Shown here one piece after another: positions 25,864 through 36,578 of a DNA stretch of 54,006 nt. The notes beneath the pieces were generated by a model. That model did not search any database. It saw nothing but the letters and a program-made list of their open reading frames with translations, and had not been told where the DNA came from. Positions within the stretch are counted from its first letter, which is position 1. The number at the start of each line of letters is the position of its first letter. The translations under genes and the position numbers were made by a program. The stretch is taken from positions 1 to 54,006 of the forward strand of contig NZ_JAURWA010000006.1 of the NCBI RefSeq assembly GCF_030655195.1. Reading direction: 5' to 3'. The DNA comes from Patulibacter sp. GTDB lineage: Bacteria; Actinomycetota; Thermoleophilia; Solirubrobacterales; Solirubrobacteraceae.

Positions 25864-27140
25864 CGTCCGGCCCCCACCGTCAGCGCCCTCAGCCGCGCGG
25901 CGTGCTCCGCCGTCAGCTGCCCCGACTCCAGGCGGTAGCCCCACGACCCGCCCTGCTCGCCGGGCACGTTCATGCGGTGCTCGCCGCCGAGACCGAGCAG
26001 GTCCTGCACCTGCATCATGCAGAGCGACGCCCGGGAGGACTGCGCCAGGGCGATCAGCGACCACCACGGCTCCTCCTCGCGGACGCCGGCGGCGTCGATC
26101 GCGGCGTCCGTCTCCGCCCGCCGGGCCTCGGGGATCGAGTCCCACCAGCCGCGCAGCGTGTCGTTGTCGTGCGTGCCGGTGTAGAGGACCTGGTTCTCCC
26201 GGTGGTTCTCCGGCCGGTGGGGGCCGTGCGGGTCGTCGGGGTCGAAGGCGAACTGCAGCACGACCATGCCCGGGAGTCCGAGCCCGTCGCGCAGCCGCTC
26301 GACCGCGGGGGTGATCACGCCGAGGTCCTCGGCGATCAGCGGCAGCGGCGACGGACCGTCGGCGGCCGTGGCCCCGGCGTCGTCCCCCGGAGCGGCGTCG
26401 GTGTCGGGCCGCAGCTCCCGCGCCGCGGCGTCGAAGACCGCCCGGCCCGGTCCGCGCGCCCACCGGCCGTAGGAGGCGTCGGGGGCGTCCTCGGGGACCG
26501 CCCAGTACGAGACGAAGCCGCGGAAGTGGTCGATCCGCGCCAGGTCGAAGAGGTCGAAGGTCCGCCGGAACCGCTCCGTCCACCAGCGGTAGCGGCGTCG
26601 GGACAGCGCGGGCCAGTCGTAGACGGGGTTGGCCCAGAACTGGCCCTTGTCGGAGTACGCGTCCGGCGGCGCGCCCGAGACGACGCCCTTGCGGAAGAGC
26701 TCGGGGTGCGCCCGGTGGTCCGCGCCGTCCGGGGCGACGTAGATCGGCACGTCGCCGATCATGCGGACGCCGCGCTCGGCCGCGTAGGCGCGCAGGGCGG
26801 CCCACTCGCGCTCGAAGCGCACCTGGTCGGCGACGGCGCCGTCGCCGGCGTAGGCCTCCCAGTCGGTCACCCAGAAGCCGTGACGTGCCCGGAAGCCGTC
26901 CTCCTCGTCACGGGACACCGGGGCGTCGGGATGCTCGAGGAACCCGTTCCACGCCGCGAAGGCCGAGGCGGACTTGTAGGGCGAGCGGTACTCGTCCGGC
27001 GGGCCGAGGGGCAGCGTCTGCCACCACGACTGGCCCGCGGCCTGCAGCCAGTCCACGAACGCGTAGGCCTCCGGACCCAGGCGGCCGCCCGGCAGGGAGG
27101 TGAGGTGCAGCTGTACGCCACTCGATCGGGGTATGGCCAT
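25860..27140 (-). CDS. malQ: 4-alpha-Glucanotransferase (GH77)
   Basis: A 426-residue amylomaltase that transfers alpha-1,4-glucan segments. Motifs are SGVQLHLTSLPGGRLGPEAY (start of the barrel), QTLPLGPPDEYRSPYKS, DVPIYVAPDGADH, RIDHFRGF with the catalytic nucleophile Asp, LIAEDLGVITP with the acid/base Glu, and LYTGTHDNDTLRGWW with the third Asp. It is shorter than the usual 500 or more residues and has a low-complexity insert (about 20 residues of Asp/Ala/Gly/Pro) before the Glu motif. I choose ATG 27140, because the family starts at MAIPRSSG and AGGAAA lies about 12 bases upstream. It is divergent from the glgE operon with 47 bases between the start codons, so the two units share a control region. 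Confidence 0.95.
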   Translation of the reverse strand: MAIPRSSGVQLHLTSLPGGRLGPEAYAFVDWLQAAGQSWWQTLPLGPPDEYRSPYKSASAFAAWNGFLEHPDAPVSRDEEDGFRARHGFWVTDWEAYAGDGAVADQVRFEREWAALRAYAAERGVRMIGDVPIYVAPDGADHRAHPELFRKGVVSGAPPDAYSDKGQFWANPVYDWPALSRRRYRWWTERFRRTFDLFDLARIDHFRGFVSYWAVPEDAPDASYGRWARGPGRAVFDAAARELRPDTDAAPGDDAGATAADGPSPLPLIAEDLGVITPAVERLRDGLGLPGMVVLQFAFDPDDPHGPHRPENHRENQVLYTGTHDNDTLRGWWDSIPEARRAETDAAIDAAGVREEEPWWSLIALAQSSRASLCMMQVQDLLGLGGEHRMNVPGEQGGSWGYRLESGQLTAEHAARLRALTVGAGR

Positions 27141-27172
27141 CCGTTTAACGTTTCCTGTCCCGCGGTGCTGGA

Positions 27173-27178
27173 TAGTGG
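27173..27178 (+). promoter_or_regulatory. Candidate -10 box of the glgE operon
   Basis: TAGTGG ends 9 bases before the glgE GTG, inside the 47-base malQ/glgE divergent gap. It is a weaker match than the other -10 boxes in the window; the gap also holds the AT-rich TTTAACGTTT. Confidence 0.3.
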
Positions 27179-27187
27179 CTCGGACAC

Positions 27188-29119
27188 GTGCCCGGTGCCA
27201 CATCCTCGCAATCCCCGCCACCCCGCATCCGCGTCGAACGACCGGATCCGGCCGTCGACGGAGGGCGCTATCCGGTCAAACGCACGGCAGCCGACGTCCT
27301 CGACGTCTCCGCCGACGTGTTCCGGGACGGCCACGACACCTTGCGGGCCGTCGCCCGGTTCCGCCCCGAGGGCACAGGGGCCTGGCGGGAGAGCCCCCTG
27401 CGCCCGATCGACGCCCACGAGGACGGGGTCCGGTGGGCCGGGACGATCGAGCTCGACGCCACCCTCGGCCTGTGGGAGTGGCAGGTCCTGGCGTGGGTCG
27501 ACCGCTTCGCGACGTGGCGGCACGAGATCGACCGCAAGCACGCGGCGGGCCAGGAGGACCTGACCGGCGAGCTGTCCGAGGGCGTCCTGATCCTCCGCGA
27601 CGCCGCGGCGAACGCCGAGGGCGCGGCACGTGCCCGCATCCTCGAGGCCGCCGACGCGCTCGACGGGCCCGGTGCCACGCCGCAGGTCGCCCTGGATCCC
27701 GACCTGGCGGCGATCCTCGCCGCGCATCCAGACCGCGCCGAGCAGGCGACGGGCGAGACGCTCGGCATCCAGGTGGACCCCGAGCTGGCGCGGTTCGGCT
27801 CGTGGTACGAGCTCTTCCCGCGGTCGTGGGGCGGTCTGAAGGGGGCCGCGGAGCAGGTCCCGCGACTGGCGGAGCTGGGCTTCGACGTCCTCTACTTCCC
27901 GCCGATCCACCCGATCGGACTGAAGAACCGCAAGGGGCGCAACAACAGCCTGACGGCCGGCGCCGACGACCCGGGCAGCCCGTACGCGATCGGCTCGGCG
28001 GACGGCGACCACACCGCCGTGCACCCCGAGCTCGGCACGATCGAGGACGTCGACCACCTCGTGTCGGTGCTCGACGAGCACGGGATGAAGCTCGCGCTGG
28101 ACTTCGCCATCCAGTGCTCCGCGGACCACCCGTGGCTGACGGAGCACCCCGAGTGGTTCAACCGTCGCCCGGACGGCACGCTGAAGTACGCGGAGAACCC
28201 GCCCAAGAAGTACCAGGACATCTACAACGTCGACTTCGCCTGCGAGGACTGGCGGGGCCTCTGGCAGGCGCTGCTGGACGTCGTGCGGTTCTGGATCGAC
28301 CACGGGGTCCGGGTCTTCCGCGTCGACAACCCGCACACCAAGCCGCTGCCCTTCTGGGAGTGGATGCTGGCGGAGGTCCGCAGGACCGACCCCGACGTCG
28401 TCTTCCTCGCCGAGGCGTTCACCCGTCGCCGCGTGATGCAGGCGCTGGCGAAGGTCGGCTACCAGCAGTCGTACACGTACTTCACGTGGAAGAACGCGTC
28501 CTGGGAGCTGCGCGAGTACTTCACCGAGCTCGCCCACTCGGGCGAGCAGGAGTACTTCCGCCCCAACGCCTTCGTCAACACGCCGGACATCCTGCCCGAG
28601 TACCTGCAGCACGGGGGAGCGCACGCGTTCCCGGTGCGGGCGATCCTCGCCGCGACGCTGTCGCCGAGCTGGGGCGTCTACTCCGGGTTCGAGAACCTCG
28701 AGCACACCGCCGTCAAGGCGCACAGCGAGGAGTACCTCGACTCGGAGAAGTACGAGGCCCACGAGCGCCGGCTCGACGGCGAGCTGCTGCCGCTGATCGG
28801 CACGCTCAATCGCGCGCGTCGTGACAACGTGGCCCTGCAGCACCTCGGCGACCTGCGGTTCCTCGACACCCACAACGAGGCGCTGGTCGCCTACGTCAAG
28901 CGGCGCGGCGACAACGTCGTGATCACCGTCGTCAACGTCGATCCAGAACACCCCCAGGAGGGCCTCGTGGAGATCCCGCACGACCTCGGACTGCCCGGGT
29001 CCTACACCGTCACCGACCTCCTCAGCGTCGAGCGCTTCGACTGGCACCAGGGCGGCAACTACGTCCGACTGGTCCCCGGTGAACGCGCCGGCCACGTGCT
29101 GCGGGTGGACACCCGATGA
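27188..29119 (+). CDS. glgE: Alpha-1,4-glucan:maltose-1-phosphate maltosyltransferase
   Basis: A 643-residue GH13_3 enzyme that adds maltosyl units from maltose 1-phosphate to glucan chains. The N-terminal part (about 1-190) is the dimer/carbohydrate-binding region. The barrel has [33 protein letters not shown] and [24 protein letters not shown] holds the nucleophile (Asp380) and FLAEAFTRR the general acid (Glu409); the spacing of 29 matches known GlgE enzymes as I recall them. Start is GTG 27188. It is the first gene of an eight-gene run in which every junction is an overlap; its stop overlaps the treS ATG (ATGA). With treS, mak and glgB it forms the GlgE pathway. Confidence 0.97.
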   Translation: MPGATSSQSPPPRIRVERPDPAVDGGRYPVKRTAADVLDVSADVFRDGHDTLRAVARFRPEGTGAWRESPLRPIDAHEDGVRWAGTIELDATLGLWEWQVLAWVDRFATWRHEIDRKHAAGQEDLTGELSEGVLILRDAAANAEGAARARILEAADALDGPGATPQVALDPDLAAILAAHPDRAEQATGETLGIQVDPELARFGSWYELFPRSWGGLKGAAEQVPRLAELGFDVLYFPPIHPIGLKNRKGRNNSLTAGADDPGSPYAIGSADGDHTAVHPELGTIEDVDHLVSVLDEHGMKLALDFAIQCSADHPWLTEHPEWFNRRPDGTLKYAENPPKKYQDIYNVDFACEDWRGLWQALLDVVRFWIDHGVRVFRVDNPHTKPLPFWEWMLAEVRRTDPDVVFLAEAFTRRRVMQALAKVGYQQSYTYFTWKNASWELREYFTELAHSGEQEYFRPNAFVNTPDILPEYLQHGGAHAFPVRAILAATLSPSWGVYSGFENLEHTAVKAHSEEYLDSEKYEAHERRLDGELLPLIGTLNRARRDNVALQHLGDLRFLDTHNEALVAYVKRRGDNVVITVVNVDPEHPQEGLVEIPHDLGLPGSYTVTDLLSVERFDWHQGGNYVRLVPGERAGHVLRVDTR

Positions 29120-30984
29120 GCGGCGAGCTGCCCACGCCCGGCGGCCCGGACGCCGCGAGCCTGCCCGAGCCCCGCGACCCCCACGGCGCGACGACCGGCG
29201 GGTCCGGCGACACCACCACGTTGCCGACCCCCGGCTCGGGCGGCAGCGGTGCCCGCGAGGTGCCGGCGCCCAACCACCCCAACGCGTGGTTCGAGAGCGA
29301 CCCGCTGTGGTTCAAGACCGCGGTCTTCTACGAGATCCACCTGCGCGGGTTCTTCGACGGCAACAACGACGGCTCCGGCGACATCCGCGGGCTGACCGAG
29401 AAGCTCGACTACCTGCAGTGGCTCGGCGTCGACTGCATCTGGCTGCTGCCGATGTACGCCTCGCCGCTGAAGGACGGCGGCTACGACATCGCCGACTTCT
29501 ACGCCGTGCACGAGGACTACGGCACGATCGACGACATCCGCGCGTTGATCGAGGCGGCCCACGAGCGCGGGATCCGGATCATCGCCGACCTCGTGATGAA
29601 CCACACCTCGAGCGACCACGAGTGGTTCCAGAAGGCGCGGAGCGCGCCGAAGGGCTCGCCGGAGCGCGACTGGTACGTCTGGAACGACGACGACGAGCTG
29701 TACTCCGAGGCCCGGATCATCTTCGTCGACACCGAGCCGTCCAACTGGACCTGGGACCCCGTCGCGGGCCAGTACTACTGGCACCGCTTCTTCGCCCACC
29801 AGCCGGACCTCAACTACGACAACCCGGACGTCCAGGAGGCGATGCTGGAGGCCCTGCGCTTCTGGCTGGACCTCGGCCTCGACGGCTTCCGCCTCGACGC
29901 CGTGCCGTACCTCTTCGAGCGCCCCGGCACCAACGGCGAGAACCTCCCCGAGACCCACGAGTTCCTCAAGCGGGTCCGCAAGGAGGTCGACGAGGGCTAC
30001 CAGGACCGCGTGCTGCTGGCCGAGGCCAACCAGTGGCCCGCCGACGTCGTCGAGTACTTCGGCGACGGCGACGAGTGCCACATGGCGTTCCACTTCCCGG
30101 TGATGCCGCGCATGTTCATGTCGCTGCGCCGCGAGGACGCGACGCCGATGTACGAGATCCTCGAGCAGACGCCCGACATCCCCGAGAACTGCCAGTGGGG
30201 CATCTTCCTCCGCAACCACGACGAGCTGACGCTCGAGATGGTCACGGACGAGGAGCGGGACTACATGTACGGCGAGTACGCCAAGGACCCGCGGATGAAG
30301 CTCAACGTCGGCATCCGCCGGCGCCTCGCCCCGCTGCTCGACAACGGGCGCGACGAGATCGAGCTGATGAACGCGATCATGTTCTCGCTCCCCGGCTCCC
30401 CGGTCCTCTACTACGGCGACGAGATCGGGATGGGCGACAACGTCTACCTCGGCGACCGCGACGGCGTCCGCACGCCGATGCAGTGGACGGGCGACCGCAA
30501 CGGCGGCTTCTCGAAGGCCGACTTCGCGCAGCTCTACGCCCCGCCGCTGATGGACCCGGTCTACAGCTACCAGGCGGTCAACGTCGAGGCCCAGCTGCGG
30601 ACCCCGACGTCGCTGCTGCGCTGGATGAAGCGGTTCATCCAGCTGCGCAAGGAGCACCCGGTCTTCGGCGTCGGCACCTACGAGCCGCTCTCGCCGTCGA
30701 ACTCGAAGGTCTTCGCGCACGTCCGCCGCTACGAGGACGACGTCGTCCTCTGCGTCCACAACATGGCCCGCAGCGCCCAGGCGGTCGAGCTCGACCTCTC
30801 GGCGTTCGAGGGGCGGTGCCCCGAGGAGATGTTCGGCCGCACGCTGTTCCCGCGGATCGGCGAGCTGCCGTACCTGCTCACCCTGGCCCCGCGGGGGTTC
30901 TTCTGGTTCCTCCTGCGCAACACCGACGACGGCCCGGTGCTCGAGCCGGTCCCCGCCGAGAAGGAGCCCACCGATGTCGCCTGA
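29116..30984 (+). CDS. treS: Trehalose synthase (maltose alpha-D-glucosyltransferase)
   Basis: A 622-residue GH13_16 enzyme that interconverts trehalose and maltose. After a disordered Pro/Gly/Thr-rich head of about 55 residues comes [25 protein letters not shown]. The barrel carries [12 protein letters not shown] (nucleophile Asp261), [12 protein letters not shown] (acid Glu303) and [12 protein letters not shown] (third Asp with its His). No maltokinase domain is fused; the kinase is the next, separate gene. It is coupled to glgE by ATGA, and its last 11 bases overlap the mak start. A strong GAAGGAG ribosome binding site for mak lies inside its C-terminal codons. Confidence 0.96.
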   Translation: MSGELPTPGGPDAASLPEPRDPHGATTGGSGDTTTLPTPGSGGSGAREVPAPNHPNAWFESDPLWFKTAVFYEIHLRGFFDGNNDGSGDIRGLTEKLDYLQWLGVDCIWLLPMYASPLKDGGYDIADFYAVHEDYGTIDDIRALIEAAHERGIRIIADLVMNHTSSDHEWFQKARSAPKGSPERDWYVWNDDDELYSEARIIFVDTEPSNWTWDPVAGQYYWHRFFAHQPDLNYDNPDVQEAMLEALRFWLDLGLDGFRLDAVPYLFERPGTNGENLPETHEFLKRVRKEVDEGYQDRVLLAEANQWPADVVEYFGDGDECHMAFHFPVMPRMFMSLRREDATPMYEILEQTPDIPENCQWGIFLRNHDELTLEMVTDEERDYMYGEYAKDPRMKLNVGIRRRLAPLLDNGRDEIELMNAIMFSLPGSPVLYYGDEIGMGDNVYLGDRDGVRTPMQWTGDRNGGFSKADFAQLYAPPLMDPVYSYQAVNVEAQLRTPTSLLRWMKRFIQLRKEHPVFGVGTYEPLSPSNSKVFAHVRRYEDDVVLCVHNMARSAQAVELDLSAFEGRCPEEMFGRTLFPRIGELPYLLTLAPRGFFWFLLRNTDDGPVLEPVPAEKEPTDVA

Positions 30985-32377
30985 TCTGACCGGACTGGAC
31001 GAGACCACCCTGGCCGAGTGGCTCGCGGAGCAGCGCTGGTTCGGGGCCAAGTCCCGCGAGCTCGCGCAGGTCCACGTCCTCGACGTCGTCGTGCTGAGCG
31101 ACGATCCCGCGCTCGGCCTGGCCGTCGCGGTCGTCGAGGCCCGCTTCCCCGGTGGCACGCACGAGCTCTACCAGCTGCCGCTCGCCGTCCGGCCCGCGGG
31201 CGACGGGTGGGACACGGCCGTCGTGCAGCAGCTCGACGGGCACACCGTCTACGACGCGCTGACGGACCCCCGCGCGGCGGCGGTCATCGCCGGCATGCTG
31301 CGCGACCGTGCGGTCGCCGGCGACGATCCCCGCATCGAGTTCCACTGGGTCGACGCGGTGCTGCCGCCCGCCGAGCAGCCCGTGGTCCGGCCGATGGGCG
31401 CGGAGCAGTCCAACTCGTCCGTCGTGATCGACGACGCCCTCGTCATGAAGGCGTTCCGTCGGCTGGAGCCGGGGGAGAACCCCGAGCTCGAGATGACCCG
31501 CTTCCTCTCGGCCCGCGGGTTCCCGCACATCGCGGAGCTCGGCGGCTGGTACGCCTACGGCGGCGAGATCATGGAGGGCACCTTCGGCGTCGTGCAGCGC
31601 TTCGTCGAGGGCGGGCGGGACGGCTGGGAGCTCGTCCTGGACGAGCTCGCCACCGACCCCGAGGGCCTCCTGCCGCAGATCGCCGCGCTCGGCGTGGTCG
31701 TCGCACGGATGCACAACGTGCTCGCGTCGGACTTCAACGACCCGGCGTTCGCACCGGAGGAGCCGACCGACGAGGCGCTCGCGATCATGACCGCGACGAT
31801 CGACGAGCAGATCGAGCGGCTGTTCGTGGACCTGCCCGAGGACGACGAGCGGCTCGCCGCCATCGCCGGCCGCGGCGAGGAGGCCCGGGACCGCCTGCGC
31901 CTCGTGTCGAACATCGGCGGGGCCGGGCGACTGATCCGGCACCACGGCGACTTCCACCTGGGGCAGACCCTCCGCGTGGCCGACGGCGACGCGGGTCCGT
32001 CCTGGATCATCCTCGACTTCGAGGGCGAGCCCGCCCGGGCGCTCCTGGACCGGCGCCGCAAGCGCTCGCCGCTGCGCGACGTCGCGGGGCTGCTGCGCTC
32101 GCTCGCCTACGCGGTCTCCGCCTGTCGCCTGCAGCGCGACTTCGAGCCGCCCGCCGACTGGGAGGAGCGCGCCCGCGCGGCGTTCCTCGACGACTACCTC
32201 GCCGAGATCGAGCCGTCGCTCATGCCCCCGACGCCGTCGGCGACGCGGACCCTGCTGTCGGTGCTCGAGCTCGAGAAGGCGGTCTACGAGCTGCGCTACG
32301 AGCTCGACCACCGCCCGGACTGGGTGCCGATCCCCGCCGCCGCCATCGCCCGCCTGCTCGAGGAGCCGATCGCATGA
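30974..32377 (+). CDS. mak: Maltokinase
   Basis: A 467-residue kinase with an aminoglycoside-phosphotransferase-like fold. It phosphorylates maltose with ATP to give maltose 1-phosphate for GlgE. The N-terminal cap begins [17 protein letters not shown], typical of Mak/Pep2. The kinase core has [21 protein letters not shown] (ATP-site Lys), the catalytic loop [12 protein letters not shown] and the metal site [13 protein letters not shown]. The C-terminal helices end in [15 protein letters not shown]. Length is normal. It overlaps treS by 11 bases and glgB by 4 (ATGA). Confidence 0.95.
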   Translation: MSPDLTGLDETTLAEWLAEQRWFGAKSRELAQVHVLDVVVLSDDPALGLAVAVVEARFPGGTHELYQLPLAVRPAGDGWDTAVVQQLDGHTVYDALTDPRAAAVIAGMLRDRAVAGDDPRIEFHWVDAVLPPAEQPVVRPMGAEQSNSSVVIDDALVMKAFRRLEPGENPELEMTRFLSARGFPHIAELGGWYAYGGEIMEGTFGVVQRFVEGGRDGWELVLDELATDPEGLLPQIAALGVVVARMHNVLASDFNDPAFAPEEPTDEALAIMTATIDEQIERLFVDLPEDDERLAAIAGRGEEARDRLRLVSNIGGAGRLIRHHGDFHLGQTLRVADGDAGPSWIILDFEGEPARALLDRRRKRSPLRDVAGLLRSLAYAVSACRLQRDFEPPADWEERARAAFLDDYLAEIEPSLMPPTPSATRTLLSVLELEKAVYELRYELDHRPDWVPIPAAAIARLLEEPIA

Positions 32378-34827
32378 GCCCCAAGGACCGCACCCCGTCG
32401 AAGGGGTCGGCCGGCAAGGCCGCCGGCCCGAAGGCCAAGAAGCTGAAGGCGCCGGCGACCGCCGGAGACGGCTCGGTCGCCGCCACGGCCCCGTCCGGCG
32501 CGATCTCGACGCCCCAGGACCCGGCGTCGGAGGCCCAGCTCGCCGCCGTCGCCCCACAGGAGACCCCGGTCGCCGCCGATCCCGAGACGCTGCGCCGGGA
32601 CATCGACGCACTGGTCGCCCGCGACCTGGCGAACCCCCACGGACTGCTCGGTGCGCACCCCACCGGAGTCGGCGACGGCGACGGCGTGGTCGTCCGCGCC
32701 TGGCGCCCCGACGCGTTCGCGGTCACCGTCCACCCGGAGGGCGCCGCGCCCGTCGAGGCGGAGCGCATCCACGACGCCGGCCTGTTCGAGGCCCGGATCC
32801 CCGGCGCGGGTCTGCCCCTGCGCTACCACCTGGGCGTCGACTACGGCCAGCACGGCAGCTTCGACGTCCAGGACCCCTACCGTCACGCGCCGACCGTCGG
32901 CGAGCTCGACCTGCACCTGATGGGCGAGGGTCGGCACGAGGCGCTGTGGGAGAAGCTCGGCGCCCACGTGACGGAGCTCGACGGCGAGCGCGGCACGTCC
33001 TTCGCGGTCTGGGCGCCCAACGCCCGCTCGGTCTCCGTCGTCGGCGAGTTCGACGGATGGGACGGCCGCCTGCACCCGATGCGCTCGCTCGGTGCGTCCG
33101 GCGTCTGGGAGCTGTTCGTCCCCGGCGTCGGCGACGGTCAGCCCTACAAGTACGAGATCCGCACGCAGGACGGGACGCTGAAGCTCAACGCGGACCCCTT
33201 CGCGTTCGCGACCCAGGTCCCGCCGGAGACGGACTCCGTCGTCCACCAGTCCACCTACACGTGGCGGGACGACGAGTGGACGGCGCGGCGCAACGCCACC
33301 GACCACCTCGCCGGGCCGATGTCGGTCTACGAGGTCCACCTGCCGTCGTGGCGCCGCGGTGACGGCGACGAGCTCCTCAGCTACGCCGAGCTCGCCGACC
33401 AGCTCGCCGACTACGCGGCGGAGATGGGCTTCACGCACGTCGAGCTCCTGCCCGTCATGGGCCACCCGTTCCCGGGCTCCTGGGGCTACCAGGTGACCTC
33501 CTACTTCGCCCCGACGCCGCGCCACGGCTCGCCGGACGACTTCCGGGCGTTCGTCGACCGGATGCACGAGCGGGGCGTCGGCGTCCTCCTCGACTGGGTC
33601 CCCGCCCACTTCCCCCGCGACTCGTGGGCGCTGGCGGAGTTCGACGGCACCGCGCTGTACGAGCACGCCGACCCGCGCCGGGGCTCGCACCCCGACTGGG
33701 GCACGCTGATCTTCAACTTCGGCCGCAACGAGGTCCGCAACTTCCTGCTGGCCTCCGCGCTCTACTGGGTCAAGGAGTTCCACGTGGACGGGCTGCGCGT
33801 CGACGCGGTCGCGTCGATGCTCTATCTCGACTACTCCCGCAAGGAGGGCGAGTGGGTGCCCAACGTCCACGGGGGCCGCGAGGACCTCGAGGCTGTCGAG
33901 TTCCTGAAGGAGATGAACGAGGTCGTCTACGCCCGCGAGCCGGGCACCATCACCGCCGCCGAGGAGTCGACCTCGTGGCCGGGCGTCTCGCGCCCGACCT
34001 ACGTCGGGGGCCTGGGCTTCGGCTTCAAGTGGAACATGGGCTGGATGCACGACACGCTGGAGTACTTCCAGCAGGACCCCGTCAACCGCCGGTACCACCA
34101 CCACGCGCTGACGTTCTCGCTGCACTACGCGTTCTCCGAGAACTTCGTCCTGCCGCTGAGCCACGACGAGGTCGTGCACGGCAAGGGCTCGCTGATCGAG
34201 AAGATGCCCGGCGACCGCTGGCAGCAGCTGGCGAACCTCCGTGCGCTCTACGCCTACATGTGGGCGCACCCGGGCAAGAACCTGCTGTTCATGGGCCAGG
34301 AGTTCGCCCAGGAGCGCGAGTGGAGCCACGAGCGCTCGCTCGACTGGCACCTGCTCGACGAGCGCCACGACCCGGCGGCCGTCCCGACCCACTCGGGCGT
34401 CCAGTCCGTCGTGCGCGACCTCAACCACGTGATGGCCGAGCATCCCGCGCTGTGGGAGCAGGACGCGAATCCCGAGGGCTTCTGGTGGCTGGAGCCCAAC
34501 GACGCCGACCACAACGTCGTGGCCTTCTGCCGCGGCGCGAAGGTCGACCCCGACGACGCGACGAGCCTCGACACGCGGGACCTCGTGGTGTGCGTGGCGA
34601 ACCTGTCGCCCGTCCCGCGCGAGGCCTATCGCGTGGGCCTGCCCAGGCGCGGCGCCTGGCGCGAGGCGGTCAACACGGACGCCGCCGTCTACGGCGGGTC
34701 GGGTGCCGGCAACGGCGGCACGGTCGTCCCGGACGACACGCCGTGGCACGGGCAGCCCGTCTCGGCCGAGCTGACGCTGCCGCCCCTGGGCGTGCTGTGG
34801 CTCGTGCCGGACGGTGAGGCCTCGTGA
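32374..34827 (+). CDS. glgB: 1,4-alpha-Glucan branching enzyme
   Basis: An 817-residue GH13_9 branching enzyme, longer than the usual 630-750. A Lys/Ala/Pro-rich, probably disordered extension of about 70 residues precedes two N-terminal beta domains: the first around NPHGLLGAHPTG, the second a CBM48 at FAVWAPNARSVSVVGEFDGWDG. The barrel has ELLPVMGHPFPGSWGYQVTSYFAPTPRHG, GLRVDAVASMLYLDYSR (nucleophile Asp477), AAEESTSWPGVSRP (acid Glu530, 53 residues on as in E. coli GlgB) and PLSHDEVVHGKGSL. The frame is open upstream as a shadow of mak; the ATG at 32374 overlaps the mak stop (ATGA). Confidence 0.97.
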   Translation: MSPKDRTPSKGSAGKAAGPKAKKLKAPATAGDGSVAATAPSGAISTPQDPASEAQLAAVAPQETPVAADPETLRRDIDALVARDLANPHGLLGAHPTGVGDGDGVVVRAWRPDAFAVTVHPEGAAPVEAERIHDAGLFEARIPGAGLPLRYHLGVDYGQHGSFDVQDPYRHAPTVGELDLHLMGEGRHEALWEKLGAHVTELDGERGTSFAVWAPNARSVSVVGEFDGWDGRLHPMRSLGASGVWELFVPGVGDGQPYKYEIRTQDGTLKLNADPFAFATQVPPETDSVVHQSTYTWRDDEWTARRNATDHLAGPMSVYEVHLPSWRRGDGDELLSYAELADQLADYAAEMGFTHVELLPVMGHPFPGSWGYQVTSYFAPTPRHGSPDDFRAFVDRMHERGVGVLLDWVPAHFPRDSWALAEFDGTALYEHADPRRGSHPDWGTLIFNFGRNEVRNFLLASALYWVKEFHVDGLRVDAVASMLYLDYSRKEGEWVPNVHGGREDLEAVEFLKEMNEVVYAREPGTITAAEESTSWPGVSRPTYVGGLGFGFKWNMGWMHDTLEYFQQDPVNRRYHHHALTFSLHYAFSENFVLPLSHDEVVHGKGSLIEKMPGDRWQQLANLRALYAYMWAHPGKNLLFMGQEFAQEREWSHERSLDWHLLDERHDPAAVPTHSGVQSVVRDLNHVMAEHPALWEQDANPEGFWWLEPNDADHNVVAFCRGAKVDPDDATSLDTRDLVVCVANLSPVPREAYRVGLPRRGAWREAVNTDAAVYGGSGAGNGGTVVPDDTPWHGQPVSAELTLPPLGVLWLVPDGEAS

Positions 34828-36578
34828 CCGGCCCCGCGGTGCTGGGCTCCGGCCTGCCGTGGGAGCGGCCCCACGGCGCCACCCCGACGGGCGACGGCCG
34901 CACGAGCTTCCGCACCTGGGCCCCGCGTGCCCAGCAGGTCGCCCTCGAGGTCGACGGACGACTGCAGCCGATGACGGACGAGGGCTTCGGCGTCCACGAG
35001 GTCACGGTCGACGTCGGCCACGGCGCCGACTACCGCTTCGTCCTCGACGGCGAGGCGCTGCCGGACCCGTCGTCGCGGTGGCAGCCCGAGGGCATCCGCG
35101 GCCCCTCGCGGGTCGTCGACCCCGCGGCCTTCGCCTGGACCGACGAGGACTGGCGCGGCGTCGACCGCGAGCACGCCGTCCTGTACGAGCTGCACGTCGG
35201 CACGTTCACGGCCCAGGGCACGTTCGACGCCGCGATCGAGCATCTCGCGGGCCTCGCCGAACTGGGCGTCACCGCGATCGAGATCATGCCGGTGGCCGAG
35301 TTCCCCGGTGCCCGCGGCTGGGGCTACGACGGGGTCTTTCTGTCGGCGGCGCAGTCCACCTACGGCGGCCCCGAGGGCCTCGCCCGCCTCGTCGACGCCG
35401 CCCACGCCGTCGGTCTCGGCGTCGTGCTGGACGTCGTCTACAACCACCTCGGGGCGTCGGGCGTTCAGGCGATCGAGGCCTTCGGGCCGTACCTCACCGA
35501 CGCGCACGAGACGTTCTGGGGCAAGGCCGTCAACTACGACGCGGAGGACTGCGACCCCGTCCGCGAGTGGGTGCTGCAGAGCGCCGAGGGCTGGATCCGC
35601 GACCTGCACCTCGACGGCCTGCGGCTGGACGCGATCCACTCGATCTACGACGGCTCCGCACGGCCGCTGGTGGGCGAGGTCTCGCGTCGCGCGCACGCCG
35701 CCGGCGAGGCTGCCGGCCGCGAGGTCCTCGTCGTCGCCGAGAGCGGCCTGAACGACCCGAAGGTGATCCGCCCGCTCGACCAGAACGGCCTGGGCTGCGA
35801 CGCCGTGTGGGCCGACGACTTCCACCACGCGATCCGCGTGCTGCTGACGGGCGAGAAGGAGGGCTACTACGCGGAGTTCGGCGCGCTGGCCGACCTCGCC
35901 AAGGCGTTCCGCCGCCCCGTGCTGCCCGACGGCGGCTACTCCACGCTGCGCCGCAAGCGCTTCGGGGCGCCGCACGACGACCGCCCGGCGCACCAGTTCA
36001 TCGTCTTCGACATGAACCACGACCAGGTCGGCAACCGGGCCGTCGGGGACCGCCTGCCGCGCGAGATCCGGCCGCTCGCCGCGTTCCTGACGCTGCTCTC
36101 GCCGTTCACGCCGATGCTGTTCCAGGGCGAGGAGTACGGCGAGGACGCCCCGTTCCTCTTCTTCACCGACCACATCGACGAGGAGATCGCCACCGCCACC
36201 CGCGAGGGCCGGCGCCGCGAGTTCGCCGGCTTCGCCGCGTTCGCGGGGGAGGAGGTCCCCGACCCGCAGGCCGAGGACACGTTCCTGCGCTCCAAGCTGA
36301 CCCGCGAGGGGGACCCCGTGCTCGGTGCGCTGTACCGCGACCTGCTGCGGGTCCGTCGCGAGATCGCGCCGGGCGACGCGACGCTCGTGGAGCACGACGA
36401 GGACGCCGGCCTCCTGCGCGTGGAGCGGGGCGCCCACACGATCGTCGCCAACCTCGGGGACGCGCCGGTGGTCGTCTCCGTGGACGGCGTCGAGGTCGTC
36501 CTGGAGACCCCGGGTGCGACCGAGCCCACAGAGGCGGGCGTTTCCCTGGCCCCCCACGCGGGGATACTCCTCCGATGA
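34824..36578 (+). CDS. treZ: Malto-oligosyltrehalose trehalohydrolase
   Basis: A 584-residue GH13_10 enzyme that releases trehalose from malto-oligosyltrehalose. An N-terminal CBM48-like domain (RTSFRTWAPRAQQVALEVDG) is followed by the barrel with ELHVGTFTAQGTF, IMPVAEFPGARGWGYDGVF, LDVVYNHLG, LDGLRLDAIHSIYD (nucleophile Asp269), VVAESGLNDPK (acid Glu306) and DMNHDQVGNRAVGDR. The GARGWGYDGV block and the HDQVGNRA motif identify TreZ among GH13 proteins. GTG start overlapping the glgB stop (GTGA); its own stop overlaps glgX (ATGA). Confidence 0.96.
   Translation: MTGPAVLGSGLPWERPHGATPTGDGRTSFRTWAPRAQQVALEVDGRLQPMTDEGFGVHEVTVDVGHGADYRFVLDGEALPDPSSRWQPEGIRGPSRVVDPAAFAWTDEDWRGVDREHAVLYELHVGTFTAQGTFDAAIEHLAGLAELGVTAIEIMPVAEFPGARGWGYDGVFLSAAQSTYGGPEGLARLVDAAHAVGLGVVLDVVYNHLGASGVQAIEAFGPYLTDAHETFWGKAVNYDAEDCDPVREWVLQSAEGWIRDLHLDGLRLDAIHSIYDGSARPLVGEVSRRAHAAGEAAGREVLVVAESGLNDPKVIRPLDQNGLGCDAVWADDFHHAIRVLLTGEKEGYYAEFGALADLAKAFRRPVLPDGGYSTLRRKRFGAPHDDRPAHQFIVFDMNHDQVGNRAVGDRLPREIRPLAAFLTLLSPFTPMLFQGEEYGEDAPFLFFTDHIDEEIATATREGRRREFAGFAAFAGEEVPDPQAEDTFLRSKLTREGDPVLGALYRDLLRVRREIAPGDATLVEHDEDAGLLRVERGAHTIVANLGDAPVVVSVDGVEVVLETPGATEPTEAGVSLAPHAGILLR

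Noticed and set aside
31018..32373. A continuous + strand frame across mak leading into glgB, suggesting a fusion
   Set aside because: It is the +1 shadow of mak. Its translation is Arg/Ala-rich with no motifs, while mak and glgB are complete and joined by an ATGA overlap.
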